Shown: positions 45,776 to 56,805, counted from the stretch's first letter. The stretch: DNA of 64,000 nt from Seminavis robusta (GCA_903772945.1 CAICTM010000026.1:62001-126000), one strand, 5' to 3'. The notes: generated from the letters alone by a model not told the origin. Program-made: numbers and translations.

Positions 45776-47829
45776 ATGACCAAGATGAGCTACTACATGG
45801 CATCCAGAACGCTCTGGTTCTTCTTGGCGCTTGTTTTTACGTCGCAAGGTGGAATCGCCTTTACGGCTCAAGCAAGCGACCGAACTACCTTTCTCGGCAA
45901 GACAGCCTTTGCCAGAGGGGGAAGTACTGCTACCAGATCTCCCCTCACTGCCACCAAGGAAACTAGCAGTGCCGGTGAGATCAAACTGGGGGATGTGGAT
46001 GCTGTGAGTAGCAAGACGGGAGGAAACCATCCCTGCATTGGGATATACCGTATAGTTCAGGCCCCTCACCACTTTGGTTTTCGTTTCCTGTTGCCCACAG
46101 AACGACAGGGGTCCATTGAAGGTTCTGTTTTTGTCGGCTGATACTGGAGGTGGCCACAGAGCGTCTGCGGAGTCATTGGCTGCACAGGTTTGTAATCCCC
46201 ATTCTGTTTTTCAATGCTGATATCCACTTTTTCTCACAGCTTCGACTTCCGTTAATCACTTGCTTGCACCCAACCAATAGTTCCTGAGGCACTTTCCTGG
46301 CAGCACCTACGACCTTCTCGATGTTTGGACACCTTGTGGAGTCTACCCATGGAAAACTTTAGTAGACAGCTACACACACATGTCGGCACATCCCAGGCAA
46401 TGGAGGTTTTTCTTCCACACATCCAATATGTTCCTGTCGGAGAAGGGCGCTGACTGGCATTCCAACCTGTTTTGTGGAAAGGGGATTCGCAAGAGGATCA
46501 TTGAATATGACCCCGATGTTGTGGTTTGCGTACACCCCGCCATGACCGGGTCTCCCTCCTACCAATTGGCACGGCTCAGCAAAAAGCTCGGCAAGCACGT
46601 GCCATTCTACACAGTGGTTACTGATCTAGGAACGGCTCATGCTACCTGGTTTCGAAGCAAGCGATGCGACAAGATTTACGTTGCCTCCGATAGGATCAAA
46701 AAGCTGGCCAAACGACGAGGACGCTTCCCAGATAATAAGATTGTAGAGGCCGGACTGCCCATTCGACAAGCATTTGCCGATGAAGAAGAAAAACTAGGAG
46801 ATCGTACCAGTGAGGCCGGAAGAGCCTACCAAGCATCCGTTCGAAAAGAACTTGACATTGATACAGATAGACAAATGGTTCTAGTGATGGGTGGGGGAGA
46901 AGGTAGGTTACATTTATTTGTTTTACCATTGATGCAAGGAGATCCTGTGGGGAATGTGCTGAACGGTGGCTTGTTTGCGTGAAGGTGTGGGAGGCCTGGA
47001 GACCATTGTCGATGAGCTATACACCCAATTCATGAAAGATGGTATCACTGCATCCATTTACGTTGTTTGTGGTAGAAACGAAAAGTTGAAGGAAAGCCTC
47101 GCCAGCAAAGACTGGAGCGCACTTTTGACACAGGAGAGAAAAACGAGAAAACGAGACAGGGTTGCTCGAATTTTCAAAGGAGGCAAAAAGGCAGAAGGCG
47201 AAACTCCCACATCAGCAGATGAGACTGCCAAGGGTGATGTCAAAGTTGTTGGACTTGGGTTTGTCACAAAGATGGCGGAGTACATGGTGAGTTGGGTTTC
47301 GCCGATCGATCATTCTCGAACCCGCCCGCCCTCGTTGCTGGGCGTATCTGATTTTATTTGCGTCTTTTGAATCTCCTACGGCTTAGGTTGGCGCGGATGT
47401 TCTGGTCTCGAAAGCTGGGCCAGGTAGGTTCTTACCAACAAAGGCTTCCTCAGTCATGTACGCAAATGCACCTTGGAAAGAACCTCAAAACATTTGTCAC
47501 CCTTTCTTTGCTGCATATCAGGTACTATTGCTGAAGCTGCCTGTGTTGGATTGCCTGTTATGATGACCAGCTTTCTGCCGGGTCAGGAGGCTGGAAACGT
47601 CGATGTTGTGCTGGAAAACAACTTCGGAGAATACAACGATAAACCGGTCGAGATTTCCGAGATTGTCTCTGGCTGGCTTCAGAACCCAGAACTCCTAGCC
47701 GAGATGAGCAAAAACGCAAAATCAGTAGGTCGCCCTCATGCAGCTGAAGAAATTGTGATTGACATTGGAACTTGCGCCAATGCATGGAAGAGTTTGGACT
47801 CTGGTGCAGGCAGGATGTCGGACCTTTAG
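45776..47829 (+). CDS. MGD: Monogalactosyldiacylglycerol (MGDG) synthase
   Basis: Six exons: 45776-46003, 46101-46187, 46281-46902, 46985-47286, 47387-47423 and 47522-47829; 527 residues. MGDG synthase (GT28) moves galactose from UDP-galactose to diacylglycerol to make the main thylakoid lipid. Splicing restores KVLFLSADTGGGHRASAES, split as KVLFLSADTGGG and HRASAES, then YTHMSAHPRQW, DPDVVVCVHPAMTG, VVTDLGTAHATWF, VLVMGGGEGVGGLE, GADVLVSKAGPGTIAEA and NVDVVLENNFGEY. These are all family blocks, including the nucleotide-sugar site. Exons 1/2 and 2/3 are both phase 0. The N-terminus is a signal peptide (LWFFLALVFTSQGGIA) followed by FTAQAS, so plastid import is likely. A second ATG three codons on (45785) is an equally good start. 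Exon 5 is only 37 nt. Confidence 0.95.
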
Positions 47830-48796
47830 GTGCAACAACTTCATTTCTTCATAACTCCTTGCCCTACGGTAGCCATCACTTTGATGCAATGACAAAACAA
47901 TACGCATGGGGGTTGCACCCTACGGTACCGAAGTTAGATGGAACGGGGTGATTTTTTACACACCACACCACCAGAAACTCAATTTCTCATGTACAAGTAC
48001 CCTTGAAAAAACAACTTGTGGTATGCCACATCCTCTGCAACACCTGTCAATGTACTTGTACACTGAATATATCTCGTGTAGCTACACTGGTTTCTACTTT
48101 TTATGTCTTTCATCCTATTTAGTTCCAATTACGGGGTGCCAAATGCAGACAACCCAGACAACCAGTGCCTGCAACGATGATATGCATATGCATCTGACTT
48201 TTCTCGCCAGAGACACTGACAGTGGCAAGTTTGGTGTTGTGGAGACTTTCTAAAGGATCGACCTGCCCCGAATTTCGATCGGGAGCTTTCTTCTGCTTTG
48301 CTCCATAGCTGGCTCGCCATGCCGTAGGCAACGACCGTAGCTTGGATGAGGTCGTGAGAATCCTCTCATGATTTCCCTTTGCACCATCTTGTACCCTTTC
48401 CCTGTGTGTCCCGTAGTGTACCTGAAAACCAACTCAATCGAACCATGCATTGGTTTCGGTTGGTTGTTCACGTGAAGCCCGTAGAGGTTCCGGTTCACCA
48501 ATTGGCGGGCAATGACAATGATGGAAAACGAAGCTGCCGCAGTTGTAGCGGTACAAGACAGAGTTGTTTCAGTTTCTTTATAGATATTTGTAGACTATTG
48601 AGTACTCTGCATATACCTTTTCATGAAATCAGAATAGTGGGATGCTGCGTTCTGTAGTAGCAAAGCTCCTCACTATCCGCTGGTAGAATACATCTCGATC
48701 CGCACACTGACTGGCAAAACACGCACAAACAACGAACCCCCTCGCTTCGATCAATCAATTCGATCAATCAATCAAACCTTATTTTCTCGAGTCTGC
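47830..48796. other. Convergent spacer
   Basis: About 970 bp between converging genes. One TACGGTACCG word lies near 47922. Short frames on both strands carry no recognisable feature. I see no gene. Confidence 0.4.
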
Positions 48797-51700
48797 TTAA
48801 ATTTGAGTTTTGTATCGGTCGTGCCTATCTCGTAGCACGGCGTCGCTGAAAATAGAGTCGTCCATTTCGTCCGTCATTGTGCCTTCTGCGTCCGAGTATC
48901 CACTTGAAACTCGCTGCTTCTGTTTCCGCTTTCCCCGCCCGAAAAGGCCCAGCAGCTTCCTGCCTTTGCCCTCTTTCTTCTGTGCAGGCGGCATGCGATT
49001 CTCATCGACCGTATCAGAAAACTCAACTGGCCTGTCCTCAGGGACACTGTTTGCGTTAGTTGGAGGCGGCCTGTCCTCAGGGACACTGTTTGTTTTAGTT
49101 GGAAACGGTGGCCTTTCATTCTGAGGCGGCACCTGATCTTGTGGCTGTGGATGTGGCCTAGATTGAGTCAGTGGCGGGGGAGGAGGCGGCGGTGGTGGGA
49201 TCGGCTTTTCTTTCTTTCCCGGTAGGGTAGATGGAATTCTTGGTTGTGGTTGCTCTTGCTCGACAACCTGAGGCTTTTTGGCAAGTTCAGGTTCATTATC
49301 CGCATAGTGCACATGTTGTTGTTCATCCGCATAGTTTACATGCTCAGGAGTTTGATTTAGTGTTTCGTCTTGTGCCTCTTCTGTGCGGCGTGCCTGTCCC
49401 CAGGATACTCTGTGAATCTCTTCAGCAACATTGAATGGCCTGTTGAGTGGTGGCGATGGTTGCCGCACAGGCTGCTGTTGAAGAAGTGGTGACCGCACAA
49501 AGTCGAACAGGCTGCGGGTGTTGCCTCGAGGGGTTGGGTCTCGTCGAGGCATCAGATCGTTCTGTTTATCATATGTGCTGTTGTCTGTTGACGAATGTAT
49601 GCCGGAACGCAATGCAGGTGTAGCGGGCATCTGCTGTGGATACTGCTGCGACTTTTGTCCACCGTACTGATCACCGTATTGGTCCCGTTGCATGGGCGTA
49701 GGCGGAAACACATCTCTTCCTTGCACGGCAGTGATTGCATGAGCTGTTGGTTGGGGATCATGTGAATAAAAAGTCCTCTGCGCAGCGGGCTGGTACTGCT
49801 GTTGATGCGGCAGTGGAGGATGCGGCTGCTGCTGCTGTTGCTGTGGTTGGTGCGAATAAATCGCGGCCGGTGGCTCCGCTGCTGTCTTTCGCTGCTGTCG
49901 GGAACTCCACCATGATTGAACCCTCCCCTTGGGTTCGGTACCGGTATAGTCAAAGCTGGCCCTGTCGTCGATTAGATGAACACCCGTAGTTTGTGGAGGA
50001 GGATATGAACCCGTCCTCTGATTCATCGGATGCTGCTGATATACACCCGTAGTTTGTGGAGGAGGATATGAAACCGTCCTCTGGTTCATCGGATGCTGCT
50101 GATATACACCCTGTGGAGGAGGATACGAACCCGTCCTCTGGTTCATCGCGTGCTGCTGATATTGTTGCTGATTCACATAGTCGTCACGAGTCGAAAGGGG
50201 CGGTGGTGGTTGTGCTCGTTGTGACCAATGCGGTGCTGGTTGCATTGGAGGGGCTTGATGGCGATTGTCAGACGGGACAGGATAAGGATAACTAGAAGCA
50301 GGCACAAGTGGATAAGATTGCCTTCTTGACTCCATAGGTGGGGGAGGACGTTGATAACGCGCACCAGGAGCATTGAAATATGGGTCTGCGTCATAGTTCT
50401 GCCTCGGATAGTCATACTGCGGCCTCCCATTGCTGCCACTGCTGTGCGACCTCGAGTCTTGCCGGTCAAGGCTTCGACTTCTGGAAGGCTGAAGGCGAGG
50501 GTCGTGTCTCTCCAGGCTTCGACTCCTCGTCTGGCTTAGACCCTGATCTTGCCTATCAAGACTCCTGCTTCGTGATGGGCGTAGCATGTCATCATTGTCA
50601 AAGCTTAAGCGTGAGAGCCCTATATGCGACTCTGCTCGTTCGTAGCTATTGGTACGTCCTCGTTGTTGTTGTTGTTGTGGACGATCTTGTCGATCCAAAC
50701 TGCGGCTACGCGACGGATGCAATGACGCTGACATCTCGACAGTGTCGAAGTCGCTCATACCTGCTCGGTCTATCGGGTCCATCTTGTCGTAGCTTTGACT
50801 CCTGGAAAGACCTATTTGACTTTGCCGTTCGAGACTGCGACCGCGACTTGGCGTGTGTGGGATCTGGCCTCCGTATGGAAGTTGACCTTGCGAAGGATAG
50901 TCCCAATCTTGGTCTCGTGCCTGCTTTCGGCCCCGAGATCCAAACCATCTTCGCTTAAGGGGCGATTTGGATGTCCTTCGTGAGGACGAATCGCCGCTCG
51001 CCATGCTGTAGTTTGCCTCTGACTCAGACGCCATTTGATCTCGCGCAGCTTTGGCTCTTGGAGATCGAGAGAACGAGCGGTTGCCTGTAATGAAGGACAT
51101 TGGTGACAAGGGGAACTTTCTGTCCTTTCGGGGGTCACTGACCTTACTCTCGTCCACAACACGACCAGGAGACTTGGATCTTGATCTTCCCCGTCTTCCC
51201 GGCGATCGTCCTCGAACCCTTTGAAGAAACTTGCCCGCTTTGCTACCTCCTGCGGAAGAAGTGCCGTCGTCGGATCGCCCGGTAGGAGACGAAGGCGGCG
51301 AGGCCTTGTTCTTCTTGCTCTTTCGCCGAAACCTCTCTCGAAAGCTCCTCTTGGTGGGCGTCACTGGTTCTGGTCCCTCTGAGTCTACCGTTGTCGATTC
51401 TTCCCCATCACTGGCTGAAATAAGCGAGTTATCGGGTTCGTCGTAGCGATAGTAGTGGTTCGACTTTCCGGGGAGAGGCGGGGGTGGCGGAGGAGGGCGA
51501 GCATATCCATCGTAGTACGACTGATACCCATCTGGGTCGCCGACATCACAGTTAATGTACTTTGGGTCACACATAATCCCACAGAGGGTACCAGGAGTAG
51601 GGGACGGTACTTGCCGTTCGTAGCGATGGCGTTCCTGACGCTGTCGTGATTGCCTGGGCTTGTTCCGCGGATCATTGCGTGGATCCGATCGTGTTGGCGG

Positions 51701-52549
51701 TGTCGGCGTCGGAGATGGTGGTGGCCCGTACTTGGACACCTCCGTTTTGTCCTTGGTAGTCTCACCTGCTTGTGCTTCCATGACGACATTGCCCTGATCA
51801 TCAAAGAGACTGCTGACATCGTCTGGGACATCGTCTTGCATGAAATGGCTATCGTCGGTCTTGGGTGAAATAGTGGCAATGCGATATGCACTAATGGGAT
51901 CGTTATCTGCTTCTTTCTTGGTGGTGCTGCTGCTGCTTTTGTTGTTGTTGCCATTGCCGCTGTTGCCATTGCTGTTGCCGTAGGACGAAGGCTTAAGGCT
52001 TGAGCTTGGATTGGTGGTCCCCCCATTAACAGCTCCAGATCCCCCTTTTCCAGCTGACGGATCATCACTGATAATACCGTCATCGTCATCATCCTCATCG
52101 TCATCATCGTCGTAGTCCTTGCCTCGAATGCGTTTGCCAATTGGCTTGGGAGTTCGTTGGGATGTCAACTCGGCCAATCGTTCGGTTTCCTTTTGCAAAT
52201 TGTAATCAGCATCATTGCCAGGACCACATTCAGCCAGGGCATCTTGGCATCCCTTTCCGATATCGTAAATATCAGGCGTTTGGCTCTTGTGCTGTTCATC
52301 CTTCCATCGCACGCTCTTGGCTTTTTGTCGTTTGTTTCGCTTCGGTCGAAACAGTTTGGTGGATGCTCTCAGGATGCTGCGATGTTTGCTCTTTTTACTT
52401 CCAGCCGCTTCTTGCATTTTCCGAACCGTCCTTGGATCGGGAGGTTCGTAGTGACAGAGGAGACCATTGAGTAGTTCCTCTGCTGCTTCTTCTAGGGTCG
52501 TCGCATCTTGAGGGCGCCCATCTCGAGTTGTTTCAATGTACATTGCCAT
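48797..52549 (-). CDS. Large disordered, Pro/Ser/Arg/Gln-rich repeat protein
   Basis: A single open frame of 1250 residues. The first ~110 residues have some order (LEEAAEELLNGLLCHYEPPDPRTVRK, split LEEAAEELLNGLL and HYEPPDPRTVRK) and basic patches. Then come Asp-rich and Gly/Asn/Ser-rich segments, proline runs, a basic Ser/Arg/Lys region (about 390-560), a set of SRSRSLDRQD-type repeats (about 600-700), three HPMNQRT(G/V)SYPPPQ repeats with a period of about 20 residues (encoded near 49985-50145), Gln-rich stretches, an eight-proline run and an acidic C-terminus. No catalytic domain is recognisable. The SR-like motif suggests a phosphorylated scaffold; roles in RNA granules, cytoskeleton or cell-wall matrix are all only possible. 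Confidence 0.7.
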   Translation of the reverse strand: MAMYIETTRDGRPQDATTLEEAAEELLNGLLCHYEPPDPRTVRKMQEAAGSKKSKHRSILRASTKLFRPKRNKRQKAKSVRWKDEQHKSQTPDIYDIGKGCQDALAECGPGNDADYNLQKETERLAELTSQRTPKPIGKRIRGKDYDDDDDEDDDDDGIISDDPSAGKGGSGAVNGGTTNPSSSLKPSSYGNSNGNSGNGNNNKSSSSTTKKEADNDPISAYRIATISPKTDDSHFMQDDVPDDVSSLFDDQGNVVMEAQAGETTKDKTEVSKYGPPPSPTPTPPTRSDPRNDPRNKPRQSRQRQERHRYERQVPSPTPGTLCGIMCDPKYINCDVGDPDGYQSYYDGYARPPPPPPPLPGKSNHYYRYDEPDNSLISASDGEESTTVDSEGPEPVTPTKRSFRERFRRKSKKNKASPPSSPTGRSDDGTSSAGGSKAGKFLQRVRGRSPGRRGRSRSKSPGRVVDESKVSDPRKDRKFPLSPMSFITGNRSFSRSPRAKAARDQMASESEANYSMASGDSSSRRTSKSPLKRRWFGSRGRKQARDQDWDYPSQGQLPYGGQIPHTPSRGRSLERQSQIGLSRSQSYDKMDPIDRAGMSDFDTVEMSASLHPSRSRSLDRQDRPQQQQQRGRTNSYERAESHIGLSRLSFDNDDMLRPSRSRSLDRQDQGLSQTRSRSLERHDPRLQPSRSRSLDRQDSRSHSSGSNGRPQYDYPRQNYDADPYFNAPGARYQRPPPPMESRRQSYPLVPASSYPYPVPSDNRHQAPPMQPAPHWSQRAQPPPPLSTRDDYVNQQQYQQHAMNQRTGSYPPPQGVYQQHPMNQRTVSYPPPQTTGVYQQHPMNQRTGSYPPPQTTGVHLIDDRASFDYTGTEPKGRVQSWWSSRQQRKTAAEPPAAIYSHQPQQQQQQPHPPLPHQQQYQPAAQRTFYSHDPQPTAHAITAVQGRDVFPPTPMQRDQYGDQYGGQKSQQYPQQMPATPALRSGIHSSTDNSTYDKQNDLMPRRDPTPRGNTRSLFDFVRSPLLQQQPVRQPSPPLNRPFNVAEEIHRVSWGQARRTEEAQDETLNQTPEHVNYADEQQHVHYADNEPELAKKPQVVEQEQPQPRIPSTLPGKKEKPIPPPPPPPPPLTQSRPHPQPQDQVPPQNERPPFPTKTNSVPEDRPPPTNANSVPEDRPVEFSDTVDENRMPPAQKKEGKGRKLLGLFGRGKRKQKQRVSSGYSDAEGTMTDEMDDSIFSDAVLRDRHDRYKTQI

Positions 52550-53223
52550 GGTGCCTACCTAGCGAAGCAACGAGAAATGAACAAGGCAAGGGCTCTCGCT
52601 AGGGAAGCTCTCGCTAGAGAAGTGATCGTCCTTGTAGCGAGAGAAGGGCCGAATGTTCGGAGCGAGAGATGTTCATCCACGCCTTCGCCAATTAGTAAGA
52701 AAGAGGTGCGAAAAAATGAGCGATTTTAAAGTAGATTCTAAAGGAAACCAACTGTTTTGTGAGATGGGACACCGTCGCCGGGATTGCTACCGCCTTCTAA
52801 GTACTCTGCTGGCAGACTCGATAGGAACTTCCTGCTGGCGTAGGATGATTGAGGAATAGTTATGTGCAAATTTATGCCGTAATTGTCAAATTTGACTCAA
52901 ATTCCCAATTTGCATTTAGCGTTTTTGGAGTCTAAAAAAAGACATAGAAGACAAACATGGGATTTAAGGGTTCTTGTATGACGTCAGTTGACGAATAGAA
53001 TGACGTGGCCAACAACAAACCATTCTCGCGATCTTTCTCACTAAAGTTTGAGCCACCTTGCCACCCTGCCCTTGTTGACGTGTAGTTGACGACAACAACT
53101 ACATGTACGACGAAGTGGCCAGCAAGAGGGAGCTTGAACAGCAAGACTACCCCACACATTAGATTCATTTGTAATAGTATCGCTGTGCTGAGGTTGTATT
53201 TTGGCTGGAATCTGGAATCGACA
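52550..53223. other. Divergent promoter spacer with small repeats
   Basis: About 670 bp between divergent genes. At 52588-52645 the word GCTCTCGCTAG is directly repeated and then met by its inverted partner TAGCGAGAG. At about 53081-53103 TAGTTG and CAACTA flank a short loop. The open frame extends left of the downstream ATG only from a TTG, so the ATG at 53224 is preferred. Confidence 0.5.
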
Positions 53224-54225
53224 ATGCCCCCTGCATCGAACGAAACGACAATTGACGAGACAATCTGTATCCCGGCACAGAAACCCACCATCAATGGTCC
53301 TTCTATTCACACCAATGTGCTGATCAAGAGTGCTCTACCGGCGCGTGGCATTGTGAGCTCCAACCCCCTTCGCGTGGAACGCCTTCTCCGTCAAGCCGAG
53401 ATCAATGGTGTCTTGTCGCATGTCAAAGTCCATACCGACAAGGGATGGGGAGTCAAGATTTCTACCGCCACCTACAAAGGTGTGCCAATCTTTATTGCCG
53501 TGATTCCTCTTGGTAGCAGTGGAGCCGGATTTGCCTTTTTCGAAATGTTCGCCGCCGGAGCCCAGGCACTGGTCCGTGTGGGAGCCAACGATGCCACGGC
53601 GACTATGAGAGAGTTTGTCATTGTGGATTCCGTTGACAACCTCGTCGGATTGCAGTATGCCGCTGGAAACAAAAATGCCAGTCGCAACGATGCTTTTGCG
53701 GCCTCGGCGGAATTAGTGGGACTCTTGAATTTCAAGGCATCTTCACATGGATTTGATTCCAAGCAAATGATTTGCCACAACGTGGAAGACTACCACGCCT
53801 ACAACTTTTCCGAGTTCTTCGAGCAAGGAGCCTCCATTCGCAACCAAATTGAAGAACGGAAGAAAAGCAACAATGCCAGCGAATGCTGCTGGGATATGGA
53901 AACTGCTGCCCTCTTCTTGCGGGCGTTGCAGTTTGGAAAGCATGCTGCCGCGGTCTTGCTTCCCACAAGATCCTCCCTGGAAATTGAAACATCCCATTGC
54001 AACATCATCTTTGAAGCCTTGTTGGATTTCACGCCTTTGGCAGAAAGCGAGGAAATCTCCATGCAACCCATCACAGAAGAAGGAGCGAGACGAATGTCTC
54101 GTGCGAATCGAACACACTCCACCAATGATCTTATTGGAATTGAGGAGCCTTTGTTCCTTCCAGAAGTAGACGTCGAAACGGGCAACGATCTCTTTGCCGA
54201 TGACGAAGATGCCCCTGCGTTTTAA
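53224..54225 (+). CDS. Nucleoside phosphorylase (PNP/UDP family)
   Basis: Single exon, 333 residues from the first ATG. The protein follows the PNP_UDP_1 fold: NPLRVERLL (compare GDPxRVExI), a GVPIFIAVIPLGSSGAGFAFFE glycine/serine phosphate-binding region (split GVPIFIAVIPLG and SSGAGFAFFE), ALVRVGAND (compare FLRIGTTGA), EFVIVDSVDN, and WDMETAALFLRAL, the equivalent of the YEMESATLL ribose-binding stretch. Such enzymes cleave purine or pyrimidine nucleosides with phosphate in salvage pathways. Which base is used cannot be told. The C-terminal 60 residues are hydrophilic and acidic and extend beyond the usual family end. Confidence 0.82.
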   Translation: MPPASNETTIDETICIPAQKPTINGPSIHTNVLIKSALPARGIVSSNPLRVERLLRQAEINGVLSHVKVHTDKGWGVKISTATYKGVPIFIAVIPLGSSGAGFAFFEMFAAGAQALVRVGANDATATMREFVIVDSVDNLVGLQYAAGNKNASRNDAFAASAELVGLLNFKASSHGFDSKQMICHNVEDYHAYNFSEFFEQGASIRNQIEERKKSNNASECCWDMETAALFLRALQFGKHAAAVLLPTRSSLEIETSHCNIIFEALLDFTPLAESEEISMQPITEEGARRMSRANRTHSTNDLIGIEEPLFLPEVDVETGNDLFADDEDAPAF

Positions 54226-55243
54226 TAAAAGCGGATGGAGCCACCAAATTTTACAGCCACGCACTGCATCATCTCTTAGGCTTGTCAGACAGTTTTGACA
54301 CACACGCACACACACGCAAAGATACAGGCAGACATCCAAAAAAAAATTGCATCCAGTTCGACGAGAAGCATGAGGTAAGTCCCATGTCAAACAAAACACT
54401 TATCATTGATGCCATCATTTAATTGATGAAGGCAAGTTATAGCTCCTTTCGCGCTCTAATAAAAATGAATGCACACAAGAGGTGGGTTTTAAATACAGTA
54501 TAAACGCAAATCCGTGATAAGTGCTAAACTCCATCTGGTGTATATGGACGTGACTTCCTTCACAAACATGTAATGAAGCGCCTCGCGGCTGGCCAGGGGT
54601 GTGGCGTTGGTTCTTTGTACCGGTCAATGATCGAGTTGCCCGACAAGGTACAGGTAGCATGATCACGACCCGCCACACTACACTGTGAACTTGAAGGCTG
54701 CGTCTTCTAGTCATGTCGTCGTCCCTACATGTGCCGCAGTCCTGAGCTCCCGTACACACCAGAGAGATATCTACCTCCTAGATGCAGCCTTTTAGGAACT
54801 CAATCTAGCTAGCTCCAGCGGTGGTAGTGGCAATTAGTCCGCTCAAATGATCGCCCGAAGCAGATTTTTTGGCCCATTTATGTAGTATTCGCCAAGGACA
54901 ACTTTCGTTGATTACCCACTGATTCGTTGTGGCTACCTGAGCTCATGGCGCACAAACGATTCCTACCCAATGTACATGTAGTAGTAGCTTGTTCAGCTGA
55001 GAAGACCACCCAACAGTTTGCTCACCAAAGCTGGCTTGCTAGTAGGAAGCAACTGTCGCTTCGTCGTGAAGTACAACCATAAATGTATGGCCTATCCCGC
55101 TTTTGGACGCGACTCTGCATGGTCGCGAACCCGATGTCTCAAGTTGAGTGTTGTGGTGCATTCGCCTTCTTTGACATGGCCAGAAGAGACGAGCGGGCTG
55201 TGTTGTTGCTGTTGTGGCTGGCGAGTGGTACCATTGTCAATAG
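54226..55243. other. Convergent spacer
   Basis: About 1.0 kb between converging genes. It contains a short (CA)n run near 54298-54315, a TACCGGTC word near 54619 and an ATCTAGCTAGCTCC word near 54803. No gene is supported. Confidence 0.45.
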
Positions 55244-56200
55244 CTATACCACGCTCTTTTCAAACTCTACCATTTCGACTACGTTATCCATGTCTGTGGA
55301 TCCCCAGCCATCATTGTTTTGTTGTTGATGTCCATTATTTGACGTTGCTGCTGATGTTGTTGTTGGCATGTCAAAAGATGATCCTTCCTCTACCAGTTCC
55401 ATCCGTACAATTCTGCCTGTTGGAGCTGCTCCCGCCTTGAATTCTCCCTCGTACATGGTATTGGATCTGAAATTGAGTATTCCTCTGTATATTCCACCCG
55501 CATTGGATTCATTGGCATGACTGACATATGTCCAGTACATTTCCCCTCTTCCATTGACGAATCCCTCTGAAATGGGTCGTTGCATGGAAACGCCTTGGTT
55601 GGTTCCAGTCACCACAATCCCCCGGACTTCCCATCCACTATGGTTTTTGGTTTCCGCCTCAAATTGTAGTTGCAATTTGGATTCGGATCGAATGGATTTT
55701 CCAAAGAAGATACAGTTGTAGACAATGTGGTAAATTCCATTGGTCGGTTTGGCGGCATTGCCCGGGAGATATCGAATATCTTCGCGACATGCTCGTACGA
55801 CTGGCGGTGTTTCTTCAAAGGAAAAGACGGCCATACGTCCCACGCCCTCGCCATCTTGAATCTCGTCGTCTTCGTGATGACTGGTGGAATGATCCATCTG
55901 CCCCAATTCTTCTTCGGTGAGAATGTTGGCCAAATTGTGCCGTGGATTGACGACACAAATAGTGTACACCATGGATCCAATCATGTACATTAAAGCCAAT
56001 AAAAGAACGACCATGCCGACCAAAAAGAGGGCACTATCGTGCTCCCATTGCAACATGAACATGATGAGAACAAACACCATGAGCCCTCCCAGGAATTTGG
56101 CAAATCGAGCATAGAACTGCCGTTCCGACTCATAGCGAGGATTATACGCCTGTTGAGACCGATAGTCCTCGTCGTCGTCATCTTGAGAGTAGCGGTTCAT
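55244..56200 (-). CDS. Unrecognised protein with two transmembrane helices
   Basis: Single exon, 318 residues. An acidic N-terminus (RYSQDDDDEDY) is followed by two adjacent hydrophobic helices (about residues 36-52, LGGLMVFVLIMFMLQW, and 60-84, LVGMVVLLLALMYMIGSMVYTI). After an acidic loop comes a soluble domain of about 150 residues with alternating strands, including GIYRGILNFRSNTMYEGEFKAG, split GIYRGILNF and NTMYEGEFKAG, which loosely recalls a MORN-type strand. The C-terminus is Gln/Asn/Ser-rich. I do not recognise the family and cannot say in which membrane it sits. Confidence 0.65.
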   Translation of the reverse strand: MNRYSQDDDDEDYRSQQAYNPRYESERQFYARFAKFLGGLMVFVLIMFMLQWEHDSALFLVGMVVLLLALMYMIGSMVYTICVVNPRHNLANILTEEELGQMDHSTSHHEDDEIQDGEGVGRMAVFSFEETPPVVRACREDIRYLPGNAAKPTNGIYHIVYNCIFFGKSIRSESKLQLQFEAETKNHSGWEVRGIVVTGTNQGVSMQRPISEGFVNGRGEMYWTYVSHANESNAGGIYRGILNFRSNTMYEGEFKAGAAPTGRIVRMELVEEGSSFDMPTTTSAATSNNGHQQQNNDGWGSTDMDNVVEMVEFEKSVV

Positions 56201-56315
56201 GGTGCTGTTGGCTCTTTTTATTGTGCAGGTAGGTGTTGTGGGTCGAAGAAGATCTCGGGTCCTTGCTTGGCTTTATTGCCCTCAATGGACTGAGGGTCTT
56301 TCACACTTTTATCGC

Positions 56316-56318
<3 letters not shown>

Positions 56319-56351
<33 letters not shown>

Positions 56352-56360
56352 TGTGTTTGT
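56319..56360. repeat. (GT)n dinucleotide microsatellite
   Basis: A GT run of about 20 units with two single-base interruptions, 120 bp upstream of the minus-strand membrane-protein start. Confidence 0.95.
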
Positions 56361-56379
56361 TGCAGCTGTTTTCGTCGCA

Positions 56380-56656
56380 TAAGGGACACTTGCTTCGTTA
56401 AGGATAGGGATTAATCTTGTGTGTTCTGTTGGACACAGTAGTGGGTATAGTTACTGGCTGGCTATGCAGACTCGCTAGTGTGTCCAGATAAACACGGTGT
56501 AGGTTTGGACAAAGACATAAAGGACACTTTCCTGGTTAAGGATAAGGATTTATATTGTGTGTTCTGTTGGACACAGTAGTTTGTACACGTGGGTACCAGT
56601 ACTGGCTGGCTATCCAGACTCGCTGGTGTGTCCAGATAAACACGGTGCAGGTTTGG
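56380..56656. repeat. Two-copy tandem repeat of about 135 bp
   Basis: Copies at about 56380-56509 and 56515-56656 share long identical words, for example TGTGTTCTGTTGGACACAG and GTGTCCAGATAAACACGGTG, in the same order. The second copy has an insert with GGTACC. The repeat lies in the spacer between two divergent genes. No coding role is seen. Confidence 0.85.
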
Positions 56657-56805
56657 CCGAAGAAGTTCATTAAGGGTAGGGAATCAAATCTCTTTTTGAC
56701 AGTTGAGGGCATCAGCCTCCGGCTGCTTGTTCTTCGACGATCAACGAGAATTGTCGCTTGGGCTTTGTGCCTTTTTGGCCTCCAAATGGGTCATCGAAGC
56801 GAAAG

